64,000 bases of DNA from assembly GCA_015680905.1 (NCBI GenBank), contig CM027381.1, positions 18,143,501 through 18,207,500 on the forward strand, written 5' to 3'. The notes beneath the pieces are model-generated. The model saw only the letters and a list, made by a program, of their open reading frames with translations. It was not told the DNA's origin and did no database searches. The DNA is from Coptis chinensis. Taxonomy: Eukaryota; Streptophyta; Magnoliopsida; Ranunculales; Ranunculaceae. This document shows, piece after piece, positions 1-12,567 of the stretch; position 1 is the stretch's first letter, and the number at the start of each line of letters is the position of its first letter. The translations under genes and the position numbers were made by a program.

Positions 1-315
1 CATGATTTGATTCCAAGCTAAATAATGAAATCATCAAATTCTAAGTATGTCAGTAAAAGTCTAACCTACAATGACCATAAACAACTGATTTTAGCCGAAA
101 ACATCATACCATTCAAGATTAAATATATTAAAAAAAGTTGGACTTGTACAAAATTAAGTAACAACCAATATCTAAAACATGATCTAGGCACTTTTCACCT
201 CCTGGTAGCAAAAAATAGAACAAAAGAAATGCACAAGCATCAATACCAAACCGTCAAACAAACACAAAAGTGCAAGTACGTCACATGCACCTTAATCTAA
301 CTTCGGTTCCAATAT

Positions 316-3300
316 CTATGAAACTCCATCATTTTCCATAATGTCACCCATTAAAGCAGCTGAACCATCTAAGTTTTCCATTGTTTCAAAGACTAAGGGG
401 TCTTCATAACCATCCACATCATGGTTCAATCTCTTAGGAGCTTGCAAGACGACATGCCAACTATCTCTACTAAGATCTTTACAGTAAAAAACTTGAGCAG
501 CTTCGGAAGCAAGAATGAACGGGTCGTCATCTTCATTTGAGTTTCTTTGCCACCTCCCTAGACTTACAAAAACCAAGTTCGTATCTGGATCAACATAACA
601 ACCATTTCTTTTATCTTCAATACACACCCAATCACAAAAGAAAACTATTTCCTTAAAGTCATGGTAATCTAACTCAAGTATCTGCTTGATGACTCCATAA
701 TAAGTGGCTTCGTCTTCCACTAAGTTTTTGTCCTTTGCACTTGCCCTGAAGTTGGTAAATGCCTTCATTGAGACTCCACTGTTTCGAGTTGTTGTATTTA
801 TTTCTGAATTGTATGTAGAAAACACATAGCCATTTATTGCAAAGGAATTGTATGACTTGGCAGAAAAGGATGGACCATCAGCAAGCCTCTTGAACCTGGA
901 CATCCCTTCTTTCTCAAGTTGTTGTCTCAGCCAAGGAATGTAGTCCAACTCTTTTTTTGTTGATGCATTAACCTTATGATTTTTACCCTTGGATTTGAAG
1001 CTTTGGAGGTAGGTCTCGTACTTGCTGTGATATTAACCATAGCAACTATTATTATTAAAAGAAAACACATGCATCTATTAACTGAAAATTGAAAACAGAG
1101 AATATCAAATAATACCTTTCCCAATTAGCATTTTCAATCGACTTTCGCAAAACCCATTTGCACGCTTGCTGGTATTGTACACTTGGAAGTGTGTAGTGTT
1201 TTCCCTTTTTATCAATAGGGTAACCACGCTAACTTTTATCACATAAAGTAGCCCTTTGTTCTTTGTTGTGAATTTCTCTTTTACTCGATGGGATATATTC
1301 CATATAGTACCTCATTGCTTCTTCATTGAGGTATTGCTCTGTAATGCAACCTTCTAGAAATTTCTGATTCCCAACGTACCACTTGTACGTTTTCATCATC
1401 CTGTGTCACCTTTAATCAATATTGACTATAACAAAATATAGAAATCATTGTATAAAAAATTTCACTAACCTCTCAAACAAGTACATCCAATGATATCTAA
1501 CTGGTCCACAAGCTTTAGCCTCCTCCGCCAAATGCAAAACAAGGTGTGTCATGGACACGAAAAAAGAAGGTGGAAAGTACTTCTTAAATACACATAATGA
1601 GTCCACGACACGCTTTTCCATATTTTCAAGTTCCTCGCGACAAATAACCTTTGAACACAAGAAATTGAAGAACAATGAAAACTGTCGAATAGCTTCACGC
1701 AATGGATTATGCTTCTTGAATGCATGCATCAACAACACTGGCAATAGGTGTCGTCAAAGAATGTGATAATCATGTGACTTTAAGCTCTTCAATTGAAAAT
1801 CAGTCAAGTTCACATTGTGTTTCCAATTTCCGCTATATCCAACTGGAACTTTCAATTGGTGCAAAGTTCTACATATAATTTCTCTCTCGGAATGGGAAAG
1901 ACAAAAAGGTGCCTTATGATAGGATAACTTTCCATTCTTGTTCACTATCCACAGTTTCTTTTTAATCTTCATAGCCTTTAGGTCTTTACGAGCTTCCATC
2001 CCATCCTTAGATTTGGGAGCATTCATGATCAAGGCAAGGAGGTTTTCTGCTACATTTTTCTCCACATGCATCACATCTAGATTGTGACGAATAGGAAGGA
2101 ACTGCAGCAAGTGACATTTATGTTATCATAAGCAAGATGGAATACAAAATTATAGTACTAAATAGAAAAAAGGACAAAATAAGTGAGTACCTCCCAGTAT
2201 GGTAATCTAAAGAAGATAGAATCCTTTGACCAAGCAGTCAATTTAACCTCTCTTGTAGACCTTTTTCTCTTCTTACCATTCACCTTACCATATACAGTCG
2301 GAATTTTACTTATTATCAGCTTCACTACTGAACCACTCAAACGATGAGGATGCTCACCATGTTCTTCCTTTCCATTAAATTGAGATTTATGAGTTCTAAA
2401 AAGATGATTTTTGTCTTTTAAAAATTTTCTACACCCCATGTGCACAAATTTCATCCCATGTTTTAACCTTCACTACAAACAGGGCAAGCATACCTTCCAG
2501 CAGCCTTGCACCCCGAAAGATGGCCCAATGCGGGAAAATCATTAATAGTCCACAATAAAATTGCTTTCATGTTGAACATCTTTTTACTATACGAATCATA
2601 TGTATCAAACCCCTTCAACCACAAGTTATTGAGCTCTTCAATAACTTGTGGTTGTAAGTAAACATCAATATCATCTCCTGGACTACTTGGACCCGGAATG
2701 AGTAGTGTCAGCATTACAAACTCTTTGTGCATGCACAAAGATGGAGGAAGGTTATAGGGTACTATCATCATAGGCCAAGTACTATGAACACTGTTCTTGT
2801 TACCAAAAGGATTAAATCCATCAGTAGCTAGTCCTAATCGAACATTTCATTTCTCACCAGCAAAATCAGGCCACCGATAGTTAACTGACTTCCAGTAAGA
2901 AGAATCTACTGGATGACGCATATGACTTGAGTTTTCAACTGAGTTTGCATGCCATGTCATATTTTCAGCAAGCCATGGCACGCTATACATTTTCTGCAGC
3001 CTTTTAGTTATAGGAAAGTACCTAAGCTGCTTCTGTGGAATAGGTTTTGCTCTTGGCTTGGACTTTTCGACTGGTTTCTATCTGCTTACACTGTAAGTGG
3101 GACACGTATTTCTATTTGCATTGTCCTTCCAGTACAAAATACAATCATTTGGGCAAGCATGGATAACCTCACACTTCATACGTAATGACTTTATCATTTT
3201 TTTAGCACTTGATGTTTTCACGGGCCCCGTATTGTTCTCTGGTAGAATCCTCTTCAAAAATTCCAACATATATGTGAAACTATTCTCGGACCACCTATGT

Positions 3301-3879
3301 TTAGCCTTCATGCGGCCCAACAACTCAATTGTAGCTGACAACATTGTATCCTCACCACGCACAAAGGATACAGTGGCAGTAATGCATCCTCCATTAATTT
3401 TTTATATCGATTATCCTCAAGTAAATTATTTTGAATATCATCTTCTGAATTATTAATATCACGAGCATCATCATTATCATCAACTTCATCTAGGTATGCC
3501 TCTAAATCATTTGGACGACTACGTCCAAACGTATCATTAACCACGTCCACCATTCTTGGGAATATCATTTCATCATTGACAATAGTCGAGGTACTAGCAG
3601 CAACACCAACATTTACATCATTTCTAGAAAAAGGCTCTCCATGTTGCACCCACAATGTGTAAGTGGTTACTATACCCTTTGCAATCAAATGGAAAAATAT
3701 ATCTTTAGCTGATCTCTTCTCTGGTTACGACATTGCACACAAGGACATCAATACCAATCAACTTCTTTTCCCAAACTATCTTGTGTAAATTTAATGAATG
3801 ATCGAGCACCTTCGATAAATTCAGTAGACAACGTCGGCACCTTCATCCATGCCTTGCTAATTGGCAGTGTCGTAGACAT
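316..3879 (-). pseudogene. CACTA TNP2-like transposase (decayed)
   Basis: This is the transposase of CACTA-1. The minus-strand reading starts at ATG 3877-3879 and opens with a transposase-associated domain (SKAWMK, then CPCVQCRN). An acidic linker follows, then the TNP2 core: HACPNDCILYWKD near 3150, then YNLPPSLCMHKEF and LLIPGPSSPGDDIDVY at 2770-2650. Next come HNLDVMHVEKNVAENLL near 2080, a DUF4218 segment (1744-1445, FFVSMTHLVLHLAEEA) and a DUF4216 segment (948-316, FKEIVFFCDWV and later DSWHVVLQAPKR). The order TNP2, DUF4218, DUF4216 is the usual one. A stop precedes CPC in the first domain, and the pieces occupy different frames, some separable by introns and others only by frameshifts. 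No intact protein can be read. It would bind the element ends and cut them, acting in the nucleus. Confidence 0.85.
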
Positions 3880-4983
3880 CTTTATCAAACAAATAAATCA
3901 TTGACCAAGTAAGGTAGCATATTAATGAAAAAGTGTGACCTGTGTCATTATGCTGGCATATATATACTCAAGCAAGCAATATTATATCATGAAGACATGT
4001 TAATTAAACTTGAACCATCCATTTAATATGCTTTCAAAAACATTTGCACAAAAGAAAGAATTATGCATCTTTCTACAATAAAACATGTTGTGCGCATGCT
4101 AGTAAGAGAATATGAGATTACAATTCTTATATTGTAGATATATCAAAACCACAAAGCTCGACTCTCTGTTGAGAGTGTTACTGCTAGTCAAGATCGAAAA
4201 AGCGACTACCATTGGACCCATCCTCCATAGAGAAACAATACAGACTTATAGAATAATAGAGAACACCCTCACATGAAAAGCCAACATACCAACCAAGAAG
4301 AAGTGTAGTTAACTAAAGGACAGTAGTAGAAGTGAACAACAAAATATCACAACTTTCTATAACAATAATTTACACAAAGACAATGATAGAACAATGAAAA
4401 GTCGCAACTTTAAACAATACTAATTTATAAACAAGACACATAGTGTTTCTCAATGCAAAGAATTTATTTAAAACAATAAAAAAAAAATGAACCTTTAAGA
4501 GATACAAATCAACTGAAAATATTGCAAAGCTCGCTCCAACGCATCTGCAAAAATCCACAAACTTATAAAGTTCGGGCGTTAACAAAAAACATGAGAAAAG
4601 AATATTTTTTTAGACAAAGAAAGGTTTTTTACCAAAGTTTCTAGCTACTCTAGTTGTTTGAATATATTGTAGAGAAGAAGTCGCTCAAGAGGAGAAAGTG
4701 AGAAAATTTGTCGTAATGAATTGGGTCTGAGTTCAAAGATTCATGGTGGACGAGCCACTATAGAGATATTTAGTCTCTGAGTATTGATATGTCACTGGTG
4801 GTGTGTAAGAGAGAGAAGTTGGGGGGAAGGTTTCGCACTCAATGGTTGGAAATTTGAGGAAAATAATTTGACTTCTTTGACCCGTCCAATTTTTTTTTTT
4901 TTTGTTGGGTACTTAATGTCACTTCCCACAAAACCCGTCAAATAATTGATTGATGGGTACTAACAGTCAATTTTTGCTCGGCC

Positions 4984-5016
4984 TTGGTGTAAAAAAAATG
5001 TTGTTTTCACGTAGTG
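4984..5016 (-). repeat. Terminal inverted repeat of CACTA-1 (right end)
   Basis: On the minus strand the element begins CACTACGTGAAAACAAC, followed by a T-rich stretch. The CACTA start defines the family. The partner TIR is outside the window. The flanking ACA equals the last three bases of the Tat-like LTR (see 7675-8184), so the target site was the LTR/PBS junction. Confidence 0.75.
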
Positions 5017-5019
5017 ACA

Positions 5020-5036
5020 TTGGCGTCGTCTGCTGG
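5020..5036 (+). promoter_or_regulatory. Primer-binding site region of the Tat-like element
   Basis: TTGGCGTCGTCTGCTGG resembles the plant gypsy PBS region TTGGCGCCGTCTG with a C-to-T change. It would pair with the 3' end of a tRNA to prime minus-strand DNA synthesis. It directly abuts the ACA left by the CACTA-1 insertion. Confidence 0.5.
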
Positions 5037-5597
5037 TTCATTTTCTTGAGAAAAAGCATTCACACAATTTTCTCAAGCCCACGAAACTTGGTAAAACCAC
5101 TAGGGAAGAACAATCAACATTCTTCTATTCAACTATCAATGGTAGTAAGCGAAAAGTTAGCGTTCTAAGAGATAAGTCTACATTCAACTATCCTTCATTT
5201 ATACTAATCTTTAATCTTTGGATCAGTTCGGATAATCTGTGCACACTTCTATGTTGCAAGATATACTTCATACTTACAGATCACTTGCAGTCGATCTAGT
5301 ACCAACTTGAGAGCTGCAACTACCACCATGTCACACGTTACTTTACGATGAATCGGTGACAATACAGATCTAGGAATCCAGCTTACAGGCCGCTCCTTAC
5401 CAGGTCAACTAAGGTGTTGGTTCAACCAATCTCAAACAGAAATTTCAGAGCATGTTAATCTATGGATCTATATCAATGAGGAAAAGCGCACACTAGCATA
5501 ACTCATCACATAGCTATATCAAAACCTCAGCCATATCTCATGCAAAGACCTCTGCTAGGTCTCCACTAGGTCGTCCATTAGCATTCCATCAGCCAGG

Positions 5598-5672
5598 TCA
5601 TCATCAGTCATGTCGTCCTCAGCCAGGTGGTCCTCCTCTAGGTCGCCCTCCTCCAAGTCATCCTCAGCCAGG
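5598..5672 (+). repeat. Tandem repeat, five units of 15 bp
   Basis: Five consecutive 15-bp units of the type TCGTCCTCAGCCAGG can be counted by eye. They are related to the 16-bp units of the larger array at 6035-6370 but are one base shorter, so the two arrays expanded separately from one motif. Confidence 0.75.
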
Positions 5673-6034
5673 TCGTCCATCAGATCAGCACATCATCAGC
5701 TCAGGATGGACAAAAATAGAAAAAGGTGAATTTGCAAGAGAAAACAGTAGATTTTGACCTCGAAAATGGCAACCACAAAGCGTAGCTCGGTGGTGACAGC
5801 GTGCACACTGCCGAGATCTTTTCGAATTGGGGTTTCACCCGTGATTCTGACAACTATAGCCAAAGTTATGGCCAAAATACCAAAACACATCCAAACTTAC
5901 TCCAATTTGCTAAAGATCACGATTACTTGCCATCTTTGCGTTGATCCGCCAACTCATGATACTTTAGTACCATCAATGTGCAAACTGACAACTTAGCATC
6001 ATCTGACTCAGATCCTCCTGCATCATTCAACCAG

Positions 6035-6370
6035 GTTGTCCTCAGATCAGCTCATCCTCAACTCAGATCGTCCTCAAGTCAGTTCATCCTCAGATCAGCT
6101 CATCCTCAGCTCAACTCATCCTCAGCTCAGGTCATCCTCAAGTCAGGTCATTCTCAGCTTAGGTCGTCCTCAAGTCAGGTAATCCTCAGATCAGCTCATC
6201 CTCAGATAAGCTTATCCTCTAATTAGGCCGTCCTCAGCTCAGGTCGTCCTCAAGTCAGGTCGTTCTTAGATCAAGTCATCCTCAGATTAGCTTATCATCA
6301 GATCAACTCTTTCTCAGGTTAGGTCTTCCTAAGGTCAGGTCATCCTCAGATCAAGTCATTCTCAAGTCAT
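6035..6370 (+). repeat. Tandem repeat, about 21 units of 16 bp
   Basis: Consecutive 16-bp units of the form TCATCCTCAGATCAGC or TCGTCCTCAAGTCAGG can be parsed without gaps for about 336 bp, with point differences between units. An open frame through part of the array (5978-6226) is a by-product: three units make a 16-residue period. I do not consider it a gene. The array lies in the non-coding interior of the Tat-like element. From 6371 to 7009 I see no gene. Confidence 0.85.
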
Positions 6371-7009
6371 ATTAGAACAGGTCTACAACCTGGAAGAAGC
6401 AACCAATATTCCAACTATCAGTTCAACTTGAACACAATCACTATTAGTTCAGCTTATACACAGGTTGTCATTAGTTCACTGAAGCTTGAACGAACATCAA
6501 TATTCCAGGTTGTCCGAGACTGAACACACTGCAAAGCTCGCGTCGATGATATCAATCAATCTAAAAAAAGCTCGCTTGCCATGGAGTTATACCACACACA
6601 AAAAGTTGCTAGCATATCCATCATCAATTAAAATAACAAATCAAAGGAAAGCAATACTTTGTCGAATCAAGGAATCAACAATTCCAAACCGAGAAGCATC
6701 CAAGTGTTCCCGAATCAGATATAACAATTCAAAGCACGCAATTCCCTCCTCGACAGTTCGCATATACTACAAACCAGTGAGTCGCTCGAATTGCAAAATG
6801 GAAGCTCACTCCCTTGTAGTTTATTGCAAGCCAATCAAGTTAGGGGCTAGCCATAGCTATCTCCGAATTGGGACAAGTTATTGCCATCTAAACATGTCAA
6901 CCAAGCTCCAACACTATGGCTAAACAACATTAACACCCATAAATGGCTGCTTCTACTACGAACTGGGGGCTAGCTATAAGCACGCCAACTCAAGGCTAAC
7001 TATCAATCA

Positions 7010-7180
7010 TAGTAATGCCCACAAAAGGCTTACTATCAGCCAACCAAATTGGCATCTACGATCATAGTAACGCCCCAAAAGGCTTACTAATTAGCCAACT
7101 CAAATAGCATCTAAGACAATAATATCGCTCCTAAAAGGCTAGCTACCAACCAATCAGCTTGACGCCCTGCTAAGGATCAA
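7010..7180 (+). repeat. Imperfect 55-60 bp repeats upstream of the 3' LTR
   Basis: Three successive copies share CATAGTAAYGCC, AAAAGGCTTACTA, AGCCAACC/T and GCATCTA in the same order. Further single AAAAGGCTAGCTATC pieces occur near 7250. Repeats of this style lie between the last ORF and the PPT in several Tat-type elements (established knowledge, loosely matched here). Confidence 0.6.
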
Positions 7181-7674
7181 GTTCGAACCACGCACTACGA
7201 TATCAGATCACAATCAAGAACGCTCAATGGGAAACAACCATAGTGATGCCCCCAAAAGGCTAGCTATCAACAAAAGCGCCCCCAAAAGGTGTACAAATCA
7301 ACTTAACACCAATGCCAGGGTTAAGCAAATCAACTTAACACCAACTTATTAGTCAAATCCAATCCACGGTAACCCCAAAAGGAACACAAATCAACTTAAG
7401 GCTTCTGATAGGATTAATCTTCCTGGAATTACTACTCAAAGGCTAATTATCAGTCAAATCTAATCTACGAACTACAATCTACGCACTACGAGCTACGACA
7501 TACAATTTATAATCTACGCACTACGAGCTATGATCTGTGCACTACGACGTAGAACCTACCACATCAACTCTCAATAAAGCTCTAAGCAACAAACAACATC
7601 CAGCAGACACGTGATCTCCTTTATTATCTTTCTTTACACCACTATTCTACAAACAGTGATATAAAGAAGGGGGC

Positions 7675-8184
7675 TATATCAGTACCCTCCACTCTCAATC
7701 ACTTGTGGCAGACCATGTATCTAGACTATAAGCAGGTCGTGCATACGACCTAAGGTCAGGTCGTCCAAATGACCTAGAAAATGTAACCGCTGCAAGCTAG
7801 TAAACATCATCATTAATGACAGATCATTACTTCATAACGGAAGGAGTAAAAATAATCATCAAGATAGCACAAAAAGGGGATCTACGCCTATAAAAGGAGG
7901 CATTTTCTCCATTCTCAAGGGAAGGCTCACATTCTCTCCATCTCCAACTAAATCACTCAAGTCTGACTTGATTCTAGTTCACCGAACTGGATACGTAGAC
8001 ATCTCAGAATACCGACCTGAGTTCAGTCAAACATCTTATACAAACCCTATTCTCCGAGATTGTAAGGTTGTGACTAAAATGTACCTCTACAAAACGTATG
8101 ACCCTTTAAAAATTTGATTCACGAATAATTCAGCCGAATTGCTAACAAGGCTCTAGCGTAGCCACCAGCCGAATTCAGTTAACA
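7675..8184 (+). repeat. 3' LTR of the Tat-like element
   Basis: It begins just after the polypurine tract AAAGAAGGGGG (7663-7673) with TATATCAGTACCC, probably a mutated TG start. It ends in TTCAGTTAACA (8174-8184). The final ACA agrees with the ACA left of the PBS at 5017-5019. Length is about 510 bp. A TATA box lies at 7889. The edges are inferred, because the other LTR is not in the window. The remaining 254 bp to the LHT1-like stop codon (8439) are the 3' flank of that gene. Confidence 0.55.
7889..7897 (+). promoter_or_regulatory. TATA box of the Tat-like LTR
   Basis: TATAAAAGG lies 215 bp into the LTR, a normal position for the U3/R boundary. Its sense is away from, but pointing at, the 3' end of the LHT1-like gene, so read-through would be antisense to that gene. 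Confidence 0.6.
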
Positions 8185-8438
8185 TTCCAAATGTCCAAAG
8201 AAACAAAGGAAAAAAAATGATAAATATCCACGGTGACGTAAACAAACTTCCGTCCCAAGGTTAATGACCTGTTTTCATTAAAGAAAATAACAACTAAAAA
8301 GCTAATTACCAACACTACAAGCAAAAAAACATTGCTGTCGATCTCCACATCTATCAGCAGGTACTGTCAGCACCCTTCTGATTTTCGTGTCTTATAATTT
8401 CCCGTCACTTCCTAAGAATTATGGAGTCTTTAAGATGC

Positions 8439-11400
8439 TCAAGAATAGAACTTGTAGCTCTTGGAGTCCAGAATGAGCTCCCTTAGTCCGCCAATGGGTG
8501 CTAATATTGTTAACGTCACACCAAGAATAATGCAAATCTGAAAATGCAGGAGCCTGAGTTAGACAATAAGCTCATCATAGAAAAGCAGCATGTGAGTAGA
8601 TTGAAAGAAGCGAAATAGCTTCAAGAAAAATGAAGTTAATATCAAATCAACATACCCAGTTAGTTATCCAAGATAAGCTAAATATTTTTGGTTTTTTGAT
8701 AACGAGCCACGCAATGCATGGTAACTGCAAATACAGATTAGTACACTAGTTATTATTATCCGGATATCTGTACTACGTGAATTTTTAAAAAACTTAAAGC
8801 AGTAATGTCTTAGTATTGAAACAGCAGAGAGATATTGACTCACAAAGTATGTGGTTGGGGCAAAAGCAAATCCTCCGAAGAATCCAAGAAGTCCTCCAAA
8901 GAAAGGGAAGGTCATAGCAAGGAACATTGTTATTGCTGCAATTACAGGCGACACATTACAAATTCATATAAGCCCGAATTGATATTTTATAGTAAACGAA
9001 ATTCACATTTTTTAAATAGATGTAGCCTTTATTACCAACATATGCAGAGCGTGCAGTCAGTCGAAGAGGTAGACCAGGAGGGCAATTCATCTTCTTCACC
9101 AACACAGTTTCTATCATGTCATATACTGGCAACGCATAGATCTACATTCATTAGGAAAAATGTAATTAGAGAAGAAGAAAAGGAAAAGGAGGAAATAGGT
9201 TAATAGATGATATAACATTATCACCTGATAGCTTCCAATAACATGGATGACGACAAAAAAGTTAGCTAGACCAATTAGCCAGGAAGGTTTTTCTAGCGAG
9301 ATGAGAATATTGTCCTCAACATTGTTCCCAAACATCCAGTAACCAATTATAGCAACGGGGAAGTAGCACAAAGCCACAACAATATATGCAACCACCACGC
9401 CCTTCCACATGGGTTTCTTGGATGGTTTCTCGGGTGTAGAAGGGATTTGGGCTTGGATCTCCAACACCACATTGTGCCCCGCATAGGCAAAAGCTACTTC
9501 ACCTAATGCATTGAAGAAATTCAAGATAGTTCCTGCTTTGGTTGAAGATTTGTAGTCGTACTGCACATCAGGTTGGACCCCCTTGTGTGCAGAAGCTGTC
9601 CATGCAATGGTTGAGTAACTGTGGAACAAGCACACAACAGGTTACATCAGTAGGATCTTAATTATATTGATCTAACGTATGAATCGAACAATGTAGGCAC
9701 TAAGAAAGTTGATAAGTATATACGACAGTTGACAGACTGGATTGTATCATCTCGATTGCTTCGACTGTTAACATTTGGATGATTACAAATGGTCTCTAGT
9801 AGCTATACTAGCAGTGTGAGACAGGACTTACTTCTGACCCTTACGTTTTTGAATTGGTTATGATAATTAAATCAAAATAGCAATATATAATAGAGATTCC
9901 AGAGGTTCATGAAGTATATATTTTTACAATCCAGAGGTTAAAATATAATACTCGTTGCTTAATCATGGTTACATTCCATTTATTGATACCTAATGCATAG
10001 CTTTAATGGCTTATTAGAACTCTAAAGTCGGAGAATACCTCAATGACATCACAGCTGCCGCAAGAGACACAAGCTTGATGGAGTCGAAGTTGGGACATTG
10101 AGCAAGGACGAAATGAGGGCAGGCGAATATCATAATCCAGTAGGTCAGCTTGATATGTTTGCCTTGCGGGTATGCTGTATCATAGACCTTCTTCAGTGAT
10201 TTTCCTCCTGTTACCATGTAGACTATGTCGGTGCCAACTTCAACAATAAGCTGTTGAGGTACGATGATCCACAGTCCTAACTTTTCACCAAAGGCATGCT
10301 GACCCAGCTCATGATACCTGTCAAATCGCTTTCCTGGCACCGTCTCATGCATCTCCACCATTTGCCATAGGGTGTATAGGGTGATAATCCATGAAAGAAC
10401 AAGTACAACCGTGCCAGGACCCCTTCAAAATAGCACGACACCGATGATGAAAATTTAAAATGTCTATTAATTCTAGCATTATCTATGCTTCTAGCATAAG
10501 AATATGTGACCATGTAATGATACTGATACTAAAAACTATTATACACGCAGGTGGTTAAATCTTAACATTAGTAGGCTATAGTGAGATGAATGGGAGTACA
10601 GTCAACAACGAGAAAAGCTCGATCCATATGTGGAGTGATCTTGTTTTTTTTTCTTTGTTTTTTTTCGGGCTAGGTAAGTATGAATTGATTTTTAGAAAAT
10701 AGAAAGGAACACTGATGCAAAACCAACCGAGGGGGAGTTGGGGAGAATACACATTGTGTTACCACCCTTTCAGATCACGCAAAGAGAAAGTATGTCATCT
10801 CAGGGCTAGCTTCTATAAAAACAATAAGGTTTCTTGACGTACACCACACAGTCACCGTTTGAAACAATTTGGCTGCCTGATTATATGCGCTAGAACAGCC
10901 TGGTAGGCTATGGTGCTGTTTTCAGAGACCACAATCGAATTTGTCTAGCTTATTAATCACAACCACAATCAAGCAAATTGGTAAAGCAATTACTTTTAAG
11001 CTATGTTTGCAGCTTTATCAGTAGCCCGGCCTTCGTAAATAAACTACTTCATGTACTTCATTTATATATAAAGTTTGAAGCATTGAACTCTTACACTAGG
11101 ATTTAATTAGCTTGGGCTGTTTAAAGCACCCACTTATTACTGTTTCTTGTCAAAGGTTCCATGTCAGTGCAAAATTCTTTGCAAGGACTGCTTCCATGGC
11201 AAGATTTGTCAAGAAGATTTTGTTGTTAATTAATTTTGAAAATTCCAAAAAAAAAAAAAAAAAAAAAAACGTGAAACCATGATTACTAGATCCGATTGCT
11301 TCTATACATAATCTAGTAAAGTTGACTCCTTGACACTCATTTATGTGCCTTTTCATCGTGCTCACAACATTTACGTATCCATTGTGATTAATACTTCACA

Positions 11401-11723
11401 CAGTTGTTATTTTAAATAAAAACAATTTAAAATTAATTATTTTTTCAATCATTCAACACTAGTGATTTGATCGATGAATACAATACATACTATACGTACT
11501 ATGAAAGAAAGATCTGACTTCGTTTTTTTTTTCTCACAACATACCATCCAAGCTGTGCCATGGCATAAGGAAGACTTAAGACCCCAGCTCCAACCATAGC
11601 AGTGACATTGTGGAAGGCCGAGTACCACCATTTTGCTTTTCTAGAAGCTGTTATGGGAAGCCAACTATCTATCTCCTTCTGCTTTTGTGCTTTTAGATGA
11701 ACACTTCTCTCTACATCGTCCAT
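8439..11723 (-). CDS. LHT1-like: Lysine/histidine transporter 1-like (LHT1-like), 7 exons
   Basis: This is an amino-acid/proton symporter of the AAAP family (Aa_trans domain), located in the plasma membrane and importing neutral and basic amino acids. Exons, read 5' to 3' on the minus strand: 11723-11545, 10422-10039, 9618-9225, 9141-9036, 8935-8844, 8724-8656, 8537-8439. All introns are GT-AG and phases join cleanly, giving 1323 nt (440 residues plus TGA). Landmarks are [20 protein letters not shown] then [19 protein letters not shown] in the N terminus, [55 protein letters not shown] and the C-terminal YKFYS. Length matches known LHT proteins (about 440-446). The start MDDVERS was chosen because the residues before it in the open frame do not look like the family. 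Intron 1 (1122 bp) contains a homopolymer tract near 11248-11269. It looks intact; expression is unknown. Confidence 0.93.
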
Positions 11724-12506
11724 TTCTGCAAAATAAAACCTAACCGAAAAAGATAGAAAAAAACTGCGAAGCAAACTCCACTAAATATAAAGTGAACTCC
11801 CAAGGAAGTTGATAAATAACAACCTCTTTGTTACTTATCTTAAAACTGTGAAAACAACTATTTCACGGGATCTAGATTTCCAATCTTGTTGAAAAACTTC
11901 CTAGTTCCTAGTTCACACATGTATTACTTCCTTGTTTTTAGCAAAGAAATTGAATGAATCCTAACAGCTGAATCGACGAGAGTCCACGTACTCTAGTCTG
12001 AGGCTTAGATAAAAACTTGACATAACGGAGTTTAAGAATTTTCTAAAACAACATTTTAAACTTGACAGGAGATCGAATATTAATATGGAAATGAGATTCA
12101 GCTATTTGTCCCAAGTTACGTTGTTAAAGAACACCAACCAATCTAAGTGCAAAAGCAAACATATGATATGTTCAACTACGGAATTTTTGGACAAATAGGT
12201 TGTAGGCTAGTAGAGAGATGCATGCATTCAATAAGGCCGAGAGCTAAAAAAATTCATGGTCTTACAAGTTTACAACATCTGTTATTTACATTCAATTGGG
12301 CGAAACAGGACAGGAATTTTAGGGGCATAACGTTAATTGATGCCACTTCTTCTCAAAGAGCTGATTTAATTTGAACCTTTACCATTTCTGAACAAAATAG
12401 TTGATTAATCTTGAAGATGTATGTTGCCCGGCCAATCGCAGCATATTATAGAGCCCACTGCCCCAAGTCATGGGCCTCTATATTTAAACTTCCCTTAATT
12501 AAAAAG

Positions 12507-12567
<61 letters not shown>

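Larger units (their letters stand above)
1..5016 (-). mobile_element. CACTA-1: partial CACTA (En/Spm) transposon, 5' part
   Basis: The right edge ends in the sequence TTCACGTAGTG at 5006-5016, which on the minus strand reads CACTACGTGAAAAC, the CACTA terminus. The next bases are ACA (5017-5019), which fit a 3-bp target duplication. Inside lies a minus-strand TNP2-type transposase gene. The element is oriented leftward, and its other terminus and second gene lie beyond position 1. The 1137 bp between the gene start (3879) and the terminus hold only AT-rich subterminal DNA. Positions 1-315 show no gene. The transposase is broken, so this copy is probably not autonomous. Confidence 0.85.
5020..8184 (+). 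mobile_element. Tat/Retand-like Ty3-gypsy remnant (PBS to 3' LTR)
   Basis: The left edge reads TTGGCGTCGTCTG (5020-5032), close to the PBS-adjacent TTGGCGCCGTCTG seen in many plant gypsy elements, directly after the CACTA-1 target duplication. The right part has a polypurine tract (7663-7673, AAAGAAGGGGG) followed by an LTR with a TATA box. About 2.65 kb lies between, too short for gag-pol; no capsid, protease, RT or integrase motif is readable in any frame. It holds tandem repeats (5598-5672, 6035-6370), imperfect 55-60 bp repeats near 7010-7180 and short CTACGCACTACGAGCTACG repeats at 7476-7550. It is either a non-autonomous (LARD-like) element or a heavily deleted copy. The 5' LTR would lie on the far side of CACTA-1. 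The Tat assignment rests on PBS and PPT style only. Confidence 0.6.

Noticed and set aside
5978-6226. Open frame with 16-residue repeats inside the 16-bp array
   Set aside because: The frame is a by-product of the tandem repeat; no start context, no family, and the rest of the array is not open.
6486-6923. 145-codon plus-strand frame in the Tat-like interior
   Set aside because: Composition is not protein-like, no family is recognised, and it lies in an apparently non-coding region between repeats.
8835-9203. Plus-strand frame over the LHT gene
   Set aside because: It is the complement of LHT exons 4 and 5 and their introns, whose minus-strand reading is clearly coding.
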